64,000 nt of DNA from Bacillus timonensis. GTDB lineage: Bacteria; Bacillota; Bacilli; Bacillales; Bacillaceae_L. Position numbers and translations under genes: made by a program. Below the pieces are notes generated by a model. It saw only the letters and a program-made list of their open reading frames with translations. It searched no databases and had not been told where the DNA came from. Location of the stretch: NCBI RefSeq assembly GCF_000285535.1, contig NZ_HE610986.1:137204-201203 (forward strand). The letters run 5' to 3'. Shown piece by piece: positions 51,331 to 61,042 of this stretch (positions are counted from its first letter, which is position 1; every line of letters starts with the position of its first letter).

Positions 51331-51344
51331 TGAATGCGTTTACA
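51331..51344. promoter_or_regulatory. cre-like (CcpA) site upstream of cstA
   Basis: TGAATGCGTTTACA matches TGWAANCGNTNWCA except one position. It lies 35-48 bp upstream of the cstA start, just downstream of a TATAAT on the leftward strand, so CcpA could block elongation. Confidence 0.55.
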
Positions 51345-51384
51345 TTTATTATAGTATTTTAATAGGATTATAGGAGGGTTTATG

Positions 51385-51449
51385 ATTAAAAGGTAGAAAT
51401 TCGACAATAACGTGTCAAAATTGTGAACTAAAATGCAAAATTTCTACCT
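51385..51449 (-). terminator. Long-loop hairpin after lytR
   Basis: Leftward, GGTAGAAATT pairs with AATTTCTACC across a ~37-nt loop, followed by TTTTAATC. A weak terminator or a processing site. Confidence 0.5.
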
Positions 51450-51457
51450 CTTCATTT

Positions 51458-52189
51458 TTAGATTTCTAATTTCGCTCGTAATGCTTTTACATAATTTCGA
51501 CTAACTGAAAGCTGTTCTTTTCTTCCTTCAATTTCTAATTGATAAGCACCATTAAACCAAGGTGTGAGGCGTGTGACATATTTTAAATTAACTAGGAAGC
51601 TTTTATGAATGCGAAAGAATCCGAATGAATCGAGTCTGCTTTCAAATTCTTTAAGCTGTGTTTTCGATTCATATTCATCCAGCTTTGTAATAAGCTTTGT
51701 TACTTTTTCATCTCTCACAATATATAAAATATCCTTAGGGTCAAGGTAGATAATCTCCCCGCTTGTATCAATCGCTAACTTCCCATTTTGTTTTGCATTT
51801 TCTTTTTCCTCAGAAGTGTGGAACTGCTTTTCAATTCGTTTCACCGTTTCTTCTAGCTGTTCCTCATCAAATGGTTTTAACAAATAGTCAATGGCATTAT
51901 AACGAAACGCCTCAACAGCGAATTCCGGATAAGCAGTGGCAAACACGATAAGTGGCGCCTTTTTCAACTCTAAAAGGGCCTTTGCTGCGTCCATGCCATT
52001 TACCTTTGGCATTTCAACATCTAAAAAAACAACATCTGGTTGAAGCTGAATGGCTTTCAATATCGCAGCCTCTCCTGAATCTGCTTCTCCAACTATTTGA
52101 ATGGATGGATAGGCCTCTAATAAATGAGACAGTTCATCACGGCTATATAATTCATCATCAACAATTAATGTTTTAATTTTTGTTTCCAT
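51458..52189 (-). CDS. lytR: LytTR response regulator (LytR/BtsR type)
   Basis: A 243-residue regulator: receiver domain (1-120) with acidic pair VDDELYS, phospho-acceptor Asp57 (FLDVEMP) and Lys in LLKPFDEE; LytTR DNA-binding domain (about 140-240) with LYIVRDEKVTKLI and FFRIHKSFLVNLKYV. GGAGG lies 9 nt before the ATG inside the end of lytS, so both are translationally linked. Likely activates cstA in response to extracellular pyruvate. Confidence 0.9.
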   Translation of the reverse strand: METKIKTLIVDDELYSRDELSHLLEAYPSIQIVGEADSGEAAILKAIQLQPDVVFLDVEMPKVNGMDAAKALLELKKAPLIVFATAYPEFAVEAFRYNAIDYLLKPFDEEQLEETVKRIEKQFHTSEEKENAKQNGKLAIDTSGEIIYLDPKDILYIVRDEKVTKLITKLDEYESKTQLKEFESRLDSFGFFRIHKSFLVNLKYVTRLTPWFNGAYQLEIEGRKEQLSVSRNYVKALRAKLEI

Positions 52190-52190
52190 A

Positions 52191-53927
52191 TTAAATAGCC
52201 TCCGTTAGTGGTATTGAAAAAGCAATTTCCGTTCCTTTATTCACTTCGCTTTTAATGACTAATGCTGATTTTTCACCAAATAGCATTGTGAGTCTACGGT
52301 TAACATTATATAAAGCAACACCACTACCTTTTTCTGACTTTATTGGGGCAATCGAAATTTGTTTTGCACGGTTTTCACTCATCCCCACTCCATTGTCCTC
52401 AACCTTAACGTAAACACAGTCAGTTCCTTTATGAATCGATATACCTACATAGAAATCCCCATCTTGATTCTTCATTCCATGCTTGATTGCATTTTCCACA
52501 ATTGGTTGTAGCGTTAAAGGGGGTATTTGTTGAGCAAGAGCCCCTGCCTCAATCTTGTAATCTACTTTTAACTTATCAACAAACCTTGTTTCCTCGATTT
52601 CTAAATACGCTTTCACCTGGCGAAGTTCCTGTTCTAGCGTTGTCACATTTTGTGTTGTTACAGATAGGTTTTGTCGTAAAAAATGTGACAGAGAAACGAG
52701 TAATTTCCTCGCCTTTGTTGGATCTCTTCTTACTAGTGAGAGTATCGTATTAAGGGTATTAAAAAGAAAATGCGGACTAATTTGAGCTTGAAGTACTTTG
52801 ATTTCTGCTTCCTTTGCAAGCTGGATTGCCTTATCTGCTTCCGCAATTTCAAGCTGATTACTTAAAAGAGAACTCAAACCTGAAATAAGCTCTGTCACAA
52901 CAGGTGTAATTTCTTTTTCAGAACGAAAATAGAATTTTAACGTTCCAATCGTTTCATCTCTTCTTTTTAGTGGAGCAATCACAACCGCTCCAAGTGGACA
53001 ATCCTTATCTCGGCATTGAATCATTTTTTTGTTAGCGATTACAACCTTTCCATTATGAAGAACATCCATTGTAATTTGCGTTTGGATTGGCGACTGAGAA
53101 CGATGATGGTCATGCCCAAGACCTACATGCGCCAGTATTTCGTGTGTGTTTGTCATTGCTACAGCTGTTGCTTGAATCTCATCTTGAATAATATGGCAAA
53201 CAGCCTGTGCTGTTTCACGATTTAACCCGTTCCGTAAATACGCAAGTGTCTTGTCTGCAATACGAAGTGTTTTTTGAGCTTGAACAGCACCTACTCGTTC
53301 TCCTTCATTGATCACACTTTTAATGATCATAAGGAACACTGCACACCCTAATCCATTTGCGACAATCATCGGTATCCCAATAATTTCAACTAACGCCCAC
53401 GCCTTTTCAAATGGACGAGAAATAAGAAGAATGACTAGCATTTGAAGTGCTTCTGCCGAGGCAGCAATGATAAATGCTGTACTTAGTTTCACATGCTTGT
53501 TCTTCTTATAAAAGTATCCCGAGATTAACCCTGCAATAATAGATGCAAAGCCACAGGAAAACGCAGTAAATCCGCCAAGGGTAAATCGATGTATGCCAGC
53601 AATTAGACCCGCTCCTAAACCAACCTTGTAACCACCAAGTAGACCTGCAAGGACAACACCAATTACCCTTGAGTTCGCTAAAGCTTCATCTGTGGTTAAT
53701 CCAGAAACCCACCGGTCAAATTGTAGACTCTCGGTATTGAGACTTAAGCCGGTATACGTACCAATGATTCCAAAGAAACCAAAGAAGACAATTGCCACTA
53801 ACTTCTGCCACCGATTCAACTCTTCCTGATACATCATCCCTCTGAAAAATTTTAATCTCGTTAAAATAAAAGCGATTGCAACAATGATTCCTAACCGCTC
53901 TAACATCGTCATTAAAAGTACGAACAT
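52191..53927 (-). CDS. lytS: LytS-type sensor histidine kinase (BtsS-like)
   Basis: A 578-residue kinase. The N-terminal 5TM-LYT sensor domain (about 1-190) includes NSRVIGVVLAGLLGGYKVGLG and SGYFYKKNKHV. A GAF domain follows (about 220-350) with a CRDKDCPLG segment. The HisKA_7-type H-box is QISPHFLFNTLNTI, and the ATPase has ENAIKHGM and DNGVGM. ATG 53927 is preferred, with AGGAG 7 nt upstream; the frame is open further. First gene of lytSR, upstream of cstA. Confidence 0.9.
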   Translation of the reverse strand: MFVLLMTMLERLGIIVAIAFILTRLKFFRGMMYQEELNRWQKLVAIVFFGFFGIIGTYTGLSLNTESLQFDRWVSGLTTDEALANSRVIGVVLAGLLGGYKVGLGAGLIAGIHRFTLGGFTAFSCGFASIIAGLISGYFYKKNKHVKLSTAFIIAASAEALQMLVILLISRPFEKAWALVEIIGIPMIVANGLGCAVFLMIIKSVINEGERVGAVQAQKTLRIADKTLAYLRNGLNRETAQAVCHIIQDEIQATAVAMTNTHEILAHVGLGHDHHRSQSPIQTQITMDVLHNGKVVIANKKMIQCRDKDCPLGAVVIAPLKRRDETIGTLKFYFRSEKEITPVVTELISGLSSLLSNQLEIAEADKAIQLAKEAEIKVLQAQISPHFLFNTLNTILSLVRRDPTKARKLLVSLSHFLRQNLSVTTQNVTTLEQELRQVKAYLEIEETRFVDKLKVDYKIEAGALAQQIPPLTLQPIVENAIKHGMKNQDGDFYVGISIHKGTDCVYVKVEDNGVGMSENRAKQISIAPIKSEKGSGVALYNVNRRLTMLFGEKSALVIKSEVNKGTEIAFSIPLTEAI

Positions 53928-53945
53928 AGACATGCTCCTTTTTTT

Positions 53946-53996
53946 GGGACAGGTTCCCTGCCCAATCATAGGGGTGTGGGACGCTGAACCTGTCCC
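53946..53996. repeat. REP-like inverted repeat upstream of lytS
   Basis: GGGACAGGTTC (53946-53956) and GAACCTGTCCC (53986-53996) are perfectly complementary, with an inner CCC/GGG stem in the loop. It lies 19 bp upstream of the lytS start and probably within its leader. The GGGACAGG-type palindrome is a common dispersed motif in Bacillus intergenic DNA. Confidence 0.65.
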
Positions 53997-54087
53997 TCTA
54001 TCCCTATTGTATCAAGTTTTTTGGGGTTCGGGATAGTTTTTTGAGGGGGGGTGATTGAAAGTTTAATATGGTCTGATTATAAACAAA

Positions 54088-54130
54088 GAAAAAGACTACA
54101 TCTATAGATTTTTTATCTTTAGACATAGTC
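54088..54130 (-). terminator. Terminator of the beta-glucosidase gene
   Basis: Leftward, GACTATGTCTAAAGAT pairs with ATCTATAGATGTAGTC (two mismatches) and is followed by TTTTTCTTTG. Confidence 0.82.
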
Positions 54131-54157
54131 CTGATCTTTATTTATTCATTAGCGTTA

Positions 54158-56449
54158 TTATTGAAAAACGCCTTGTCCATTTACCCGAGCCAAGAACCCT
54201 GCAAGGTGTTCCTCTGTAAAACTACCACCGCTAAATGAAACCAATGCCCGAAGCGGCATGAATTTCATCATGGCTGCCATCATTTCTGCCCCCTCAGCAT
54301 CTTCATCTACTGAGCTAAATAGAGGGCTTGATTCCTTTATCTTTGTAAAAAATTCATTTACTAATGGAGCCACTGAAGAGTCGCTCATTAAGTCTCCAAT
54401 CGTTGAATTTCTATGATATGTTTTTTTAACAAAAACAGTTTGCTCCACTGTAATAGTCTGTTTTAATTCAATTCCAACAGAAGACTTTCCAACTAGAATA
54501 TCAAATTCCCCACCTTCTACATGCCAATCTTTCATATCAACATTATAGTAAGCAAATGCTCTCTTATCTAATTCAAAAGATACTCTTTTTTCTTCACCTG
54601 GTTGAAGCTCTATCTTTTCAAATCCTTTTAGTTCTTTTTCAGGACGAATCATTGTGCTTTTAACGTCACGTACGTATAATTGAACAATTTCTTTACCGGC
54701 AACTTTTCCAATATTTTTTACAGTTACAGTAACTTTTACAGTTTCAGTATCTTTAAGAGTTGTTTTATCAACTTGGATATTTGTATATTCAAACTTCGTA
54801 TAGCTTAAGCCAAATCCAAATGGGAAAAGCGGAGCTAGGTTTTTCTTATCGTAATAACGGTATCCAACAAATAAGCCTTCTTTGTATTCTACCTTATCAC
54901 CCTCACCAGGGAAATTCAGATAAGAGGGGTTGTGCTCTAATGCAACTGGGAAGGTCTCAGCTAACTTACCGCTCGGGTTTGCTTCGCCAAATAATAAATC
55001 TGCAATTGCTCCACCTATTGCTTGACCAGCTAGGTAACCTTCAATAACCCCTTTAACCTTGCCTAACCATGGCATTTCAATTGGGGCCCCGTTACTTAAT
55101 ACAACAACAATATTGTCTTGAACTTCAGCCAAAGCGTCAATTATATGCTGTTGGTTCAAAGGTATACGTAAATGTGCTCTATCATATCCTTCAGATTCAT
55201 AACGATCAGGTAATCCGATAAATAAAACAGTTACATCCGAATTCTGAGCAATAGCTCTTGCTTCTGTTACAAGAGTTTCATCGATGTCATCATTTGCAAG
55301 ATTATAGCCATTAGCAAACTGAATTTGTGCAGACTCTCCTGCGACATTTTTAATTTCTTCTAAAATATTATCTAATTTAGTTGGTTTAATATGTGAGCTT
55401 CCACCACCTTGGTATCTTGGTGTTTGCGCAAAAGCACCGATAACTGAAATTTTAGCATCCTTCGAAAGCGGTAAAATATTAGTCTCATTTTTTAAGAGAA
55501 CCATACTCTCAGTTGCAACTTCTCTTGCAAACTGATGGTGAGCTTCAATATCGTAAGATGCATTTTCTTTCTTATTATCAACAGCCATGAAAATGATCCG
55601 TAATAATCTTTCAACCGCTGCGTCTACTCTCTCTTCGCTTAATTTGCCACTCTTAACAGCTGCAACGATTTTTGCATCACCAATACCATTACTTGAAGGC
55701 ATTTCAAGCTCAAGCCCTGCATTTAGGCCATCAGCACGTTCGTTAACAGCACCCCAGTCAGATACTACAAAACCTTCGTGGCCCCATTCTTCTTTTAAAA
55801 TATCTGTTAATAGATATGGATCTTCCGATGCATAAGGACCATTTACTCGATTATACGAACACATGACTGTCCATGGTTGTGCTTTTTTTACCGCACCTTC
55901 GAAACTAGCAAGATAAATTTCGCGTAGGGTTCTTTCGTCAACAATTGCATCGACAGACATTCTTCTGTCCTCTTGGTTATTTACAGCAAAGTGTTTTAAT
56001 GATGTTCCTACACCTTGGCTTTGTACCCCGTTAATATGACTAGCCGCCATTTCAGAAGATAAATAAGGGTCTTCAGAGAAATACTCAAAGTTTCTTCCGC
56101 AAAGTGGAGAACGTTTAATATTTGCACCCGGTCCTAGAATAACTGCTACATCTTCAGCTTGACATTCTTCTCCTAGGGCAACTCCAACTTTCGTGACTAA
56201 ATCGCGGTTCCATGAACTTGCTAAACCGGCAGCTGATGGGAAACAAGTTGCTGGAACACTATCAAAAAGACCTAAATGATCTGCACCTTGTTTTTGTTTT
56301 CGTAAACCATGTGGCCCATCAGTTACCATAATTGAAGGGATTCCCAATCTTTCTACTCCCTTCAAATGCCAAAAGTCTAACCCTGAGCACATGCCTGCTT
56401 TTTCTTCTAAAGTCATTTGTGAAATTAAAGCTTTTATATCTCTACTCAA
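54158..56449 (-). CDS. GH3 family beta-glucosidase
   Basis: A 763-residue intracellular glycoside hydrolase. Domain 1 is a TIM barrel (about 1-290) with [34 protein letters not shown] and KHFAVNNQE; the nucleophile is Asp231 in VVSDWGAV. Domain 2 is an alpha/beta sandwich (about 310-540). A fibronectin III-like domain spans about 575-650. The last ~90 residues are an extra helical tail seen in some clostridial/Bacillus homologues. TTG start with AGGAG at 7 nt. Divergent from an AraC regulator, probably its controller. It likely cleaves beta-glucosides or cello-oligosaccharides. Confidence 0.92.
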   Translation of the reverse strand: MSRDIKALISQMTLEEKAGMCSGLDFWHLKGVERLGIPSIMVTDGPHGLRKQKQGADHLGLFDSVPATCFPSAAGLASSWNRDLVTKVGVALGEECQAEDVAVILGPGANIKRSPLCGRNFEYFSEDPYLSSEMAASHINGVQSQGVGTSLKHFAVNNQEDRRMSVDAIVDERTLREIYLASFEGAVKKAQPWTVMCSYNRVNGPYASEDPYLLTDILKEEWGHEGFVVSDWGAVNERADGLNAGLELEMPSSNGIGDAKIVAAVKSGKLSEERVDAAVERLLRIIFMAVDNKKENASYDIEAHHQFAREVATESMVLLKNETNILPLSKDAKISVIGAFAQTPRYQGGGSSHIKPTKLDNILEEIKNVAGESAQIQFANGYNLANDDIDETLVTEARAIAQNSDVTVLFIGLPDRYESEGYDRAHLRIPLNQQHIIDALAEVQDNIVVVLSNGAPIEMPWLGKVKGVIEGYLAGQAIGGAIADLLFGEANPSGKLAETFPVALEHNPSYLNFPGEGDKVEYKEGLFVGYRYYDKKNLAPLFPFGFGLSYTKFEYTNIQVDKTTLKDTETVKVTVTVKNIGKVAGKEIVQLYVRDVKSTMIRPEKELKGFEKIELQPGEEKRVSFELDKRAFAYYNVDMKDWHVEGGEFDILVGKSSVGIELKQTITVEQTVFVKKTYHRNSTIGDLMSDSSVAPLVNEFFTKIKESSPLFSSVDEDAEGAEMMAAMMKFMPLRALVSFSGGSFTEEHLAGFLARVNGQGVFQ

Positions 56450-56577
56450 AGAAATTCTCCTTTCTACTATTCGTAATCTTTTTCATTATAATCGTATTTT
56501 TAAACTAATTTTGGTATTATATTTAGTAATTTATAATTATTTTTAGTTGTTGATTAATTTTACTAAAAGGCAGTGAG

Positions 56578-57821
56578 ATGATGGAACGTAACATAAATTA
56601 TTCAGAGTTAGAATACATTTGCAGCCTTATGTATGAAACATATCGTATACCTATTCAAATTATTGATGAGAACAGTGGTGTTCTGTTTAATCTTCCTTCT
56701 GCTATGGTTCAAAATCCCATTTTCAATAACCATCTAGAAGTCTACAACCTACTTAATAAATCCATACAAGTACCTAATTTTCCAATTTTCACATCTACTA
56801 ATTTTCTTGAGAATTACTTTAGTATTCAACTTGTGGCAGAAGCTAGTAAGAAATACATCATCATTGTCGGCCCATCCCTGCAATCAATTGTTACAGAAGA
56901 TACTATTCAGAGTATTAAACAAGATTTAAATCTATTTATAAATAGCAGCAAGCTTTTGTCTTATTATAAATCTTTACCTGTTGTCCCTAAAAAAAGATTA
57001 ATACATGCTAGTATTCACTTTATCTACGTATTAACGTACGAAAAATTGGATGAAGACGAGATAGTCGAAAAAAATCATTCATTTGTTTCTACACCGATTT
57101 CAATAAAAAGTGAACAAATTACTTTACTTGAACGTCGCAAAAATATCTTATTTCATCATAATCTTTCCTATGAGAAAAGGTTATTCCAAGCAGTAAAAGA
57201 TGGGAGAAAGGATGAGGTCGTAAAAATATTGAACCTTCCCCCTGCAGAGGGAGAATATGGGGTATTATCTAAAAAAGTATCATTCGAAACCAAAAAAACT
57301 TAACCATTGCTGGGATTACTCTCGCTACTAGAGCATCTATAGAAGGCGGATTAGATTCAGAGATTGCCTTCACCCTTAGTGATCTTTTCATTCAAACTCT
57401 TGAAGAATTGACAGATGTAACAGAGATACTGCAACTTTTCCAAAATGCGATAGCAACGTTTGCAGAACGAGTTAGCCAGGTAAGGGTCCAATATTACTCC
57501 AAAACAGTTGCGTCATGTCATCATTATATTTTAAAGCATCTATATCAAGAGTTAACATTATCTCATCTTGCAAAAGAAGTGAACATCAATCCTAGTTATT
57601 TATCCTTCCTATTTAAAAAGGAGGTTGGTATTCCGGTAAGCACTTTTATTCAACAAGAAAAAATTGAAGAAGCTAAAAATTTATTAACCTTGACAGACTA
57701 TTCGATTACAGAAATATATACTTCGCTTAACTTTACAGATCAGAGCTATTTTACAAAAGTCTTTAAAAGATTTACTGGAATTACTCCTTTAGAATATCGA
57801 AATAGAAACACACTTTCATAA
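56578..57821 (+). CDS. AraC family regulator, frameshifted at an A7 run
   Basis: Two frames make one regulator. The first (56578-57303) is a ~240-residue N-terminal sensory part (YICSLMYETYRIPIQIIDE, FVSTPISIKSEQITLLE). It stops right after seven A (57292-57298). The second frame continues NLTIAGITLATRASIEGG and ends with the AraC HTH domain (LAKEVNINPSYLSFLFKKEVG, YFTKVFKRFTGITPLEYR). One extra A would restore a 414-residue protein. The A-run is preceded by C, so it is a poorer programmed-slip site than the one in the carboxypeptidase gene. Divergent from the GH3 gene it probably regulates. Confidence 0.82.
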
Positions 57822-57849
57822 ATTTTAGGATTTATGTTGCAACCTCTTA

Positions 57850-57898
57850 AAAAATAAAAAGCCCCATAAATGTTAGATTGATATCCAACATTTATGGA
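57850..57898 (-). terminator. Terminator of the FMN reductase gene
   Basis: Leftward, CCATAAATGTT pairs with AACATTTATGG and is followed by GGCTTTTTATTTTTT. It also sits just past the AraC gene. Confidence 0.8.
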
Positions 57899-57927
57899 GT
57901 TCATGCTGTAGATGATTTTTAGTGTTT

Positions 57928-58524
57928 TTATCGAACAGTTTTTAATGCCTTAGCCCAAGACTCCACTTGGCTTAACATTAATTTCACATTATCAAGGTGT
58001 AAATCTTGTGGTTTGAAATCAGTACCATTTTCAAAATCAGTAAATAATGATAAGGTAGGATGTGTTCGAACATCTGCTATCATTAATTCTCCGCAAACTC
58101 CACGTACATGTTCTGCTGCACGTGCACCACCAGTAGAACCATAGCTAACAATTCCAGCTGATTTGTTATTCCAAGCCTCACGTGCTAAGTCAAATGCATT
58201 CTTTAGCGCGCCTGTCATGCTATGATTGTACTCTTGTACAATAAAGACAAACCCGTCAAGACTCGCTAGCTTCTCATTCCATTTCGCAATTCCCGGTGCA
58301 TCTGCTACACCTAAAAATGGCAAATCATAATCCTTAATATCCACAATCTCATAATTTGCATTTCCATGTTGGTCAGCAATCCCTTTTACCCATTCACCAA
58401 CCTGTGGACTCACGCGTCCCTCACGAGTGCTTCCTAAAATAATCCCAATGTTTAACTTTTCTTCTGTCAATTTAGGTTCCTCCGTTGCTTTATTTTTCCC
58501 AAACAATTTGTCTAAAAAGCCCAT
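57928..58524 (-). CDS. NAD(P)H-dependent FMN reductase
   Basis: A 198-residue flavodoxin-fold reductase. The FMN phosphate loop is IILGSTREGR, followed by FIVQEYNHSMTGALKNAFD and SYGSTGGARAAEHVR. It has an N-terminal extension of about 25 residues (MGFLDKLFGKNK) ahead of the domain. AGGTGG lies 8 nt before ATG 58524, in preference to the upstream start. Such enzymes reduce quinones, azo dyes or free flavins. Confidence 0.88.
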   Translation of the reverse strand: MGFLDKLFGKNKATEEPKLTEEKLNIGIILGSTREGRVSPQVGEWVKGIADQHGNANYEIVDIKDYDLPFLGVADAPGIAKWNEKLASLDGFVFIVQEYNHSMTGALKNAFDLAREAWNNKSAGIVSYGSTGGARAAEHVRGVCGELMIADVRTHPTLSLFTDFENGTDFKPQDLHLDNVKLMLSQVESWAKALKTVR

Positions 58525-58604
58525 CCGTAACACCACCTATGTAAGTAAGAAAAGCATTACAATTATAATTTCCCAATATCGAAAATACATTATTCAAATA
58601 ACTT

Positions 58605-59354
58605 TTATGTCGGGTTAAGAATTCGTTGTAAAAACTGTTTCGTCCTCTCTTCTTTAGGATTTTTCAATACTTCGTCAGGGTTACCCTGCTCGACGATATA
58701 CCCCCCATCCATAAAAAGAACCTTATCAGAAATTTCACCTGCAAATTGGATTTCATGGGTGACAATGATCATCGTCCAGTTTTCATGAGCCAAATCCTTC
58801 ATGACCTTTAACACCTCTCCGATTAATTCAGGATCTAATGCGGAGGTTGGCTCATCAAATAAGAGCAATTCTGGCTTCAGCGCTAACGCTCTAGCAATTC
58901 CCACCCGCTGCTGCTGCCCGCCTGAAAGTTGGTGGGGATATAAATCCATTTTCTCCTTCAAACCGACCTTTTCTAGTAATTCTTCCGCTTCTGTCCTTGC
59001 CTCGCTTTTCTTTCGTTTTTGAACAATGACTGGACCTTCCATCACATTTTGCAAGGCTGTTTTATGTGGAAAAAGGTTATACGATTGAAAAACCATCCCT
59101 GATTTTCTACTTAACCGAATTAAGTCCTGTTTACTCATTTTTTCAGTAAAGTTAAGGGAAAAACCATTTTCAAACTGGAAGATTCCTTTATCTGGTTGTT
59201 CTAGTCCATTAAAACACCGAAGCATTGTTGTTTTTCCTGAGCCAGACGGTCCAATAATGGATACGACCTCTCCTTTTCCTACGTCGATATCGATATTTTT
59301 TAACACTTCATTTTCACCAAACGATTTCGCCAAACCCCTTACTGATAAAAACAT
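58605..59354 (-). CDS. tcyC: Amino-acid ABC transporter ATP-binding protein (TcyC-like)
   Basis: A 249-residue polar-amino-acid ATPase: Walker A GPSGSGKTT (about 33), Q-loop MVFQSYNLFPH, signature LSGGQQQRVGIARAL, Walker B LLLFDEPTSALDP and switch IVTHEIQFA. It is the last gene of a three-gene operon with a permease and a binding protein that resembles cystine-binding TcyA. GAGGTGAGG precedes the ATG. Confidence 0.9.
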   Translation of the reverse strand: MFLSVRGLAKSFGENEVLKNIDIDVGKGEVVSIIGPSGSGKTTMLRCFNGLEQPDKGIFQFENGFSLNFTEKMSKQDLIRLSRKSGMVFQSYNLFPHKTALQNVMEGPVIVQKRKKSEARTEAEELLEKVGLKEKMDLYPHQLSGGQQQRVGIARALALKPELLLFDEPTSALDPELIGEVLKVMKDLAHENWTMIIVTHEIQFAGEISDKVLFMDGGYIVEQGNPDEVLKNPKEERTKQFLQRILNPT

Positions 59355-59366
59355 ACCCTCACCTCT

Positions 59367-60080
59367 TTACCTTGCAACATAGCGGTTTAATCTCCGTTCC
59401 AATATCTCTTGTACAAGTGATAGTAGAAAACAAATCACCCAATAAACCAGTGCAGCTTCTATATATAATAAAAGGAAATCATATGTCCTTGCAGCAATTT
59501 CCTGTGCCTTACGGAATAATTCAGCGACCAAAACCAAGGAAGCAAGGGATGTATCCTTAACAAGGCTAATAAATGAATTGGACAATGGAGGAACGGATAC
59601 TCTTGCTGCTTGTGGAAGAATAATCCGCCTCAGTGCTGTCCATCTTGTCATTCCAATGGTAAAGGCGGCTTCCCATTGTCCCTTTGGAATGGACAAAATA
59701 GAAGCACGAATGATTTCAGATGCGTAGGCGCCAACATTTAAAATAAAAGCAATCGCTGCACTTGGGAAAGGGTCAATATTGATTCCGATATTGGGTAGTC
59801 CGTAAAATATAATAAATAATTGCACAAGCAATGGCGTTCCGCGAATCGCTGATACATAGATTATGGCTGGAGCCTGGATGAGTTTTGATTTTGACAATCG
59901 CATCATCGCTGTGAGCAATGCGAGTATAAGTCCGCCGATAAAAGAAATAAGTGTCAATGGAATCGTATATTGAATCGCTCCTGAAAGCATGGGAGAAAGG
60001 GAGTTTTTAAATAACTCCCATCCCTCCATATTAGCAGTAATCATGAAAATGACGCTATTTAGTAGAAACATCTTCACCAA
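59367..60080 (-). CDS. tcyB: Amino-acid ABC transporter permease (TcyB-like)
   Basis: A 237-residue permease of the His/Glu family with about five membrane helices, the N-terminal [12 protein letters not shown] segment, a [14 protein letters not shown]-like region and the EAA loop [22 protein letters not shown]. It overlaps the end of the binding-protein gene. The start is uncertain: the most upstream start gives 237 residues, while ATG codons at 60071 or 60029 would fit homologues better but have weak ribosome sites. Confidence 0.85.
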   Translation of the reverse strand: MVKMFLLNSVIFMITANMEGWELFKNSLSPMLSGAIQYTIPLTLISFIGGLILALLTAMMRLSKSKLIQAPAIIYVSAIRGTPLLVQLFIIFYGLPNIGINIDPFPSAAIAFILNVGAYASEIIRASILSIPKGQWEAAFTIGMTRWTALRRIILPQAARVSVPPLSNSFISLVKDTSLASLVLVAELFRKAQEIAARTYDFLLLYIEAALVYWVICFLLSLVQEILERRLNRYVAR

Positions 60081-60885
60081 ACCATTCTTGTGAGATTTTT
60101 GCTAACGTCCCGTCTTCTTTCATAGCCGCTAATTGTTCATTAATGGCTGCAACCAATTCATCATTTCCTTTATTAAACGTAAAAGCCATCTCTGAAACAT
60201 CGTCTGAACTAGCTGCAATTTTAATGCTCTTATCACCTTGCGACTTTATATAATCAAGAACAGCGAGTTTATCATTAACTGTAGCTTCAGCACGTCCTTG
60301 CTTAATCAATTCAATGGACTGTGCAAGCCCTTCTACACCTACAATTTCAGCACCATTTTTCTCGGCGATAGCACCGTAATTACTCGTCAACGATTGTGCT
60401 GCTTTCCTTCCTTTTAAATCCTCAAATGATGCAATATCATTATTATCCTTTGGAACGACAAGAACAGCAGAAGAATAGGTATACGGTTCCGAGAAATCAT
60501 AATTGGCTTGTCGATCTTCATTAATGCCGACTTGGTTTGCGATTAAATCAAAACGCTTTGAATTTAGTCCAGCAAACATAGAATCCCATTGTGTTTCCAT
60601 AAATTCGACTTTAAGGTCCATACGCTTTGCAACTTCTTTTATCACTTCCACGTCGTAGCCAGTTAAATCTCCAGCTTCATTGTGGAAAGTGTAAGGTGCA
60701 TATGTTCCTTCTGTTCCCACAGTTAAAACGCCCTTTTCCTTGATGGCATCAAATGACGAGCCAGTTTGTTCTATATCTTTATTTTCTTCCTTTCCTGCAT
60801 TATTATCTTGATTATTTCCTCCGCATCCTGCTAGGATGAAAGCCATCGTAAGTAATAAAGAAATAAGAAAAACTTGTTTTTTCAT
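60055..60885 (-). CDS. tcyA: Cystine/amino-acid-binding lipoprotein (TcyA-like)
   Basis: A 276-residue periplasmic-binding-fold lipoprotein with lipobox ILAGC (Cys21). The mature protein has [51 protein letters not shown] and [11 protein letters not shown], closely matching B. subtilis TcyA as remembered. The frame opens 24 codons upstream, but AGGGGG lies 8 nt before ATG 60885. It delivers L-cystine or a related amino acid to TcyB/TcyC. A cysteine-responsive regulator (CymR) is plausible, but no operator was identified. Confidence 0.88.
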   Translation of the reverse strand: MKKQVFLISLLLTMAFILAGCGGNNQDNNAGKEENKDIEQTGSSFDAIKEKGVLTVGTEGTYAPYTFHNEAGDLTGYDVEVIKEVAKRMDLKVEFMETQWDSMFAGLNSKRFDLIANQVGINEDRQANYDFSEPYTYSSAVLVVPKDNNDIASFEDLKGRKAAQSLTSNYGAIAEKNGAEIVGVEGLAQSIELIKQGRAEATVNDKLAVLDYIKSQGDKSIKIAASSDDVSEMAFTFNKGNDELVAAINEQLAAMKEDGTLAKISQEWFGEDVSTK

Positions 60886-60974
60886 GATAAATGCCCCCTG
60901 TAAATGAATGCGTATTTTTTTCTTAGTAGTAGATTTTACAAGTTCACTCATTCTCATTCACATGGTTTACGTCA

Positions 60975-61006
60975 TAAAAAAGAAGCCAGCAATATATTAC
61001 TGGCTT
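60975..61006 (-). terminator. Terminator of the PucR-type regulator gene
   Basis: Leftward, AAGCCAG pairs with CTGGCTT and is followed by CTTTTTTATG. Confidence 0.85.
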
Positions 61007-61042
61007 GAGTACTTTTATTTTGTTTTTATACTTTCACATTTT

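Noticed and set aside
56450-56577. Operator or cre site between the GH3 and AraC genes
   Set aside because: Only AT-rich sequence with a TATAAT; no palindrome or cre match that I could support.
60886-60974. S-box riboswitch or CymR site upstream of tcyA
   Set aside because: The leader is under 100 bp and shows neither S-box structure nor a convincing CymR motif.
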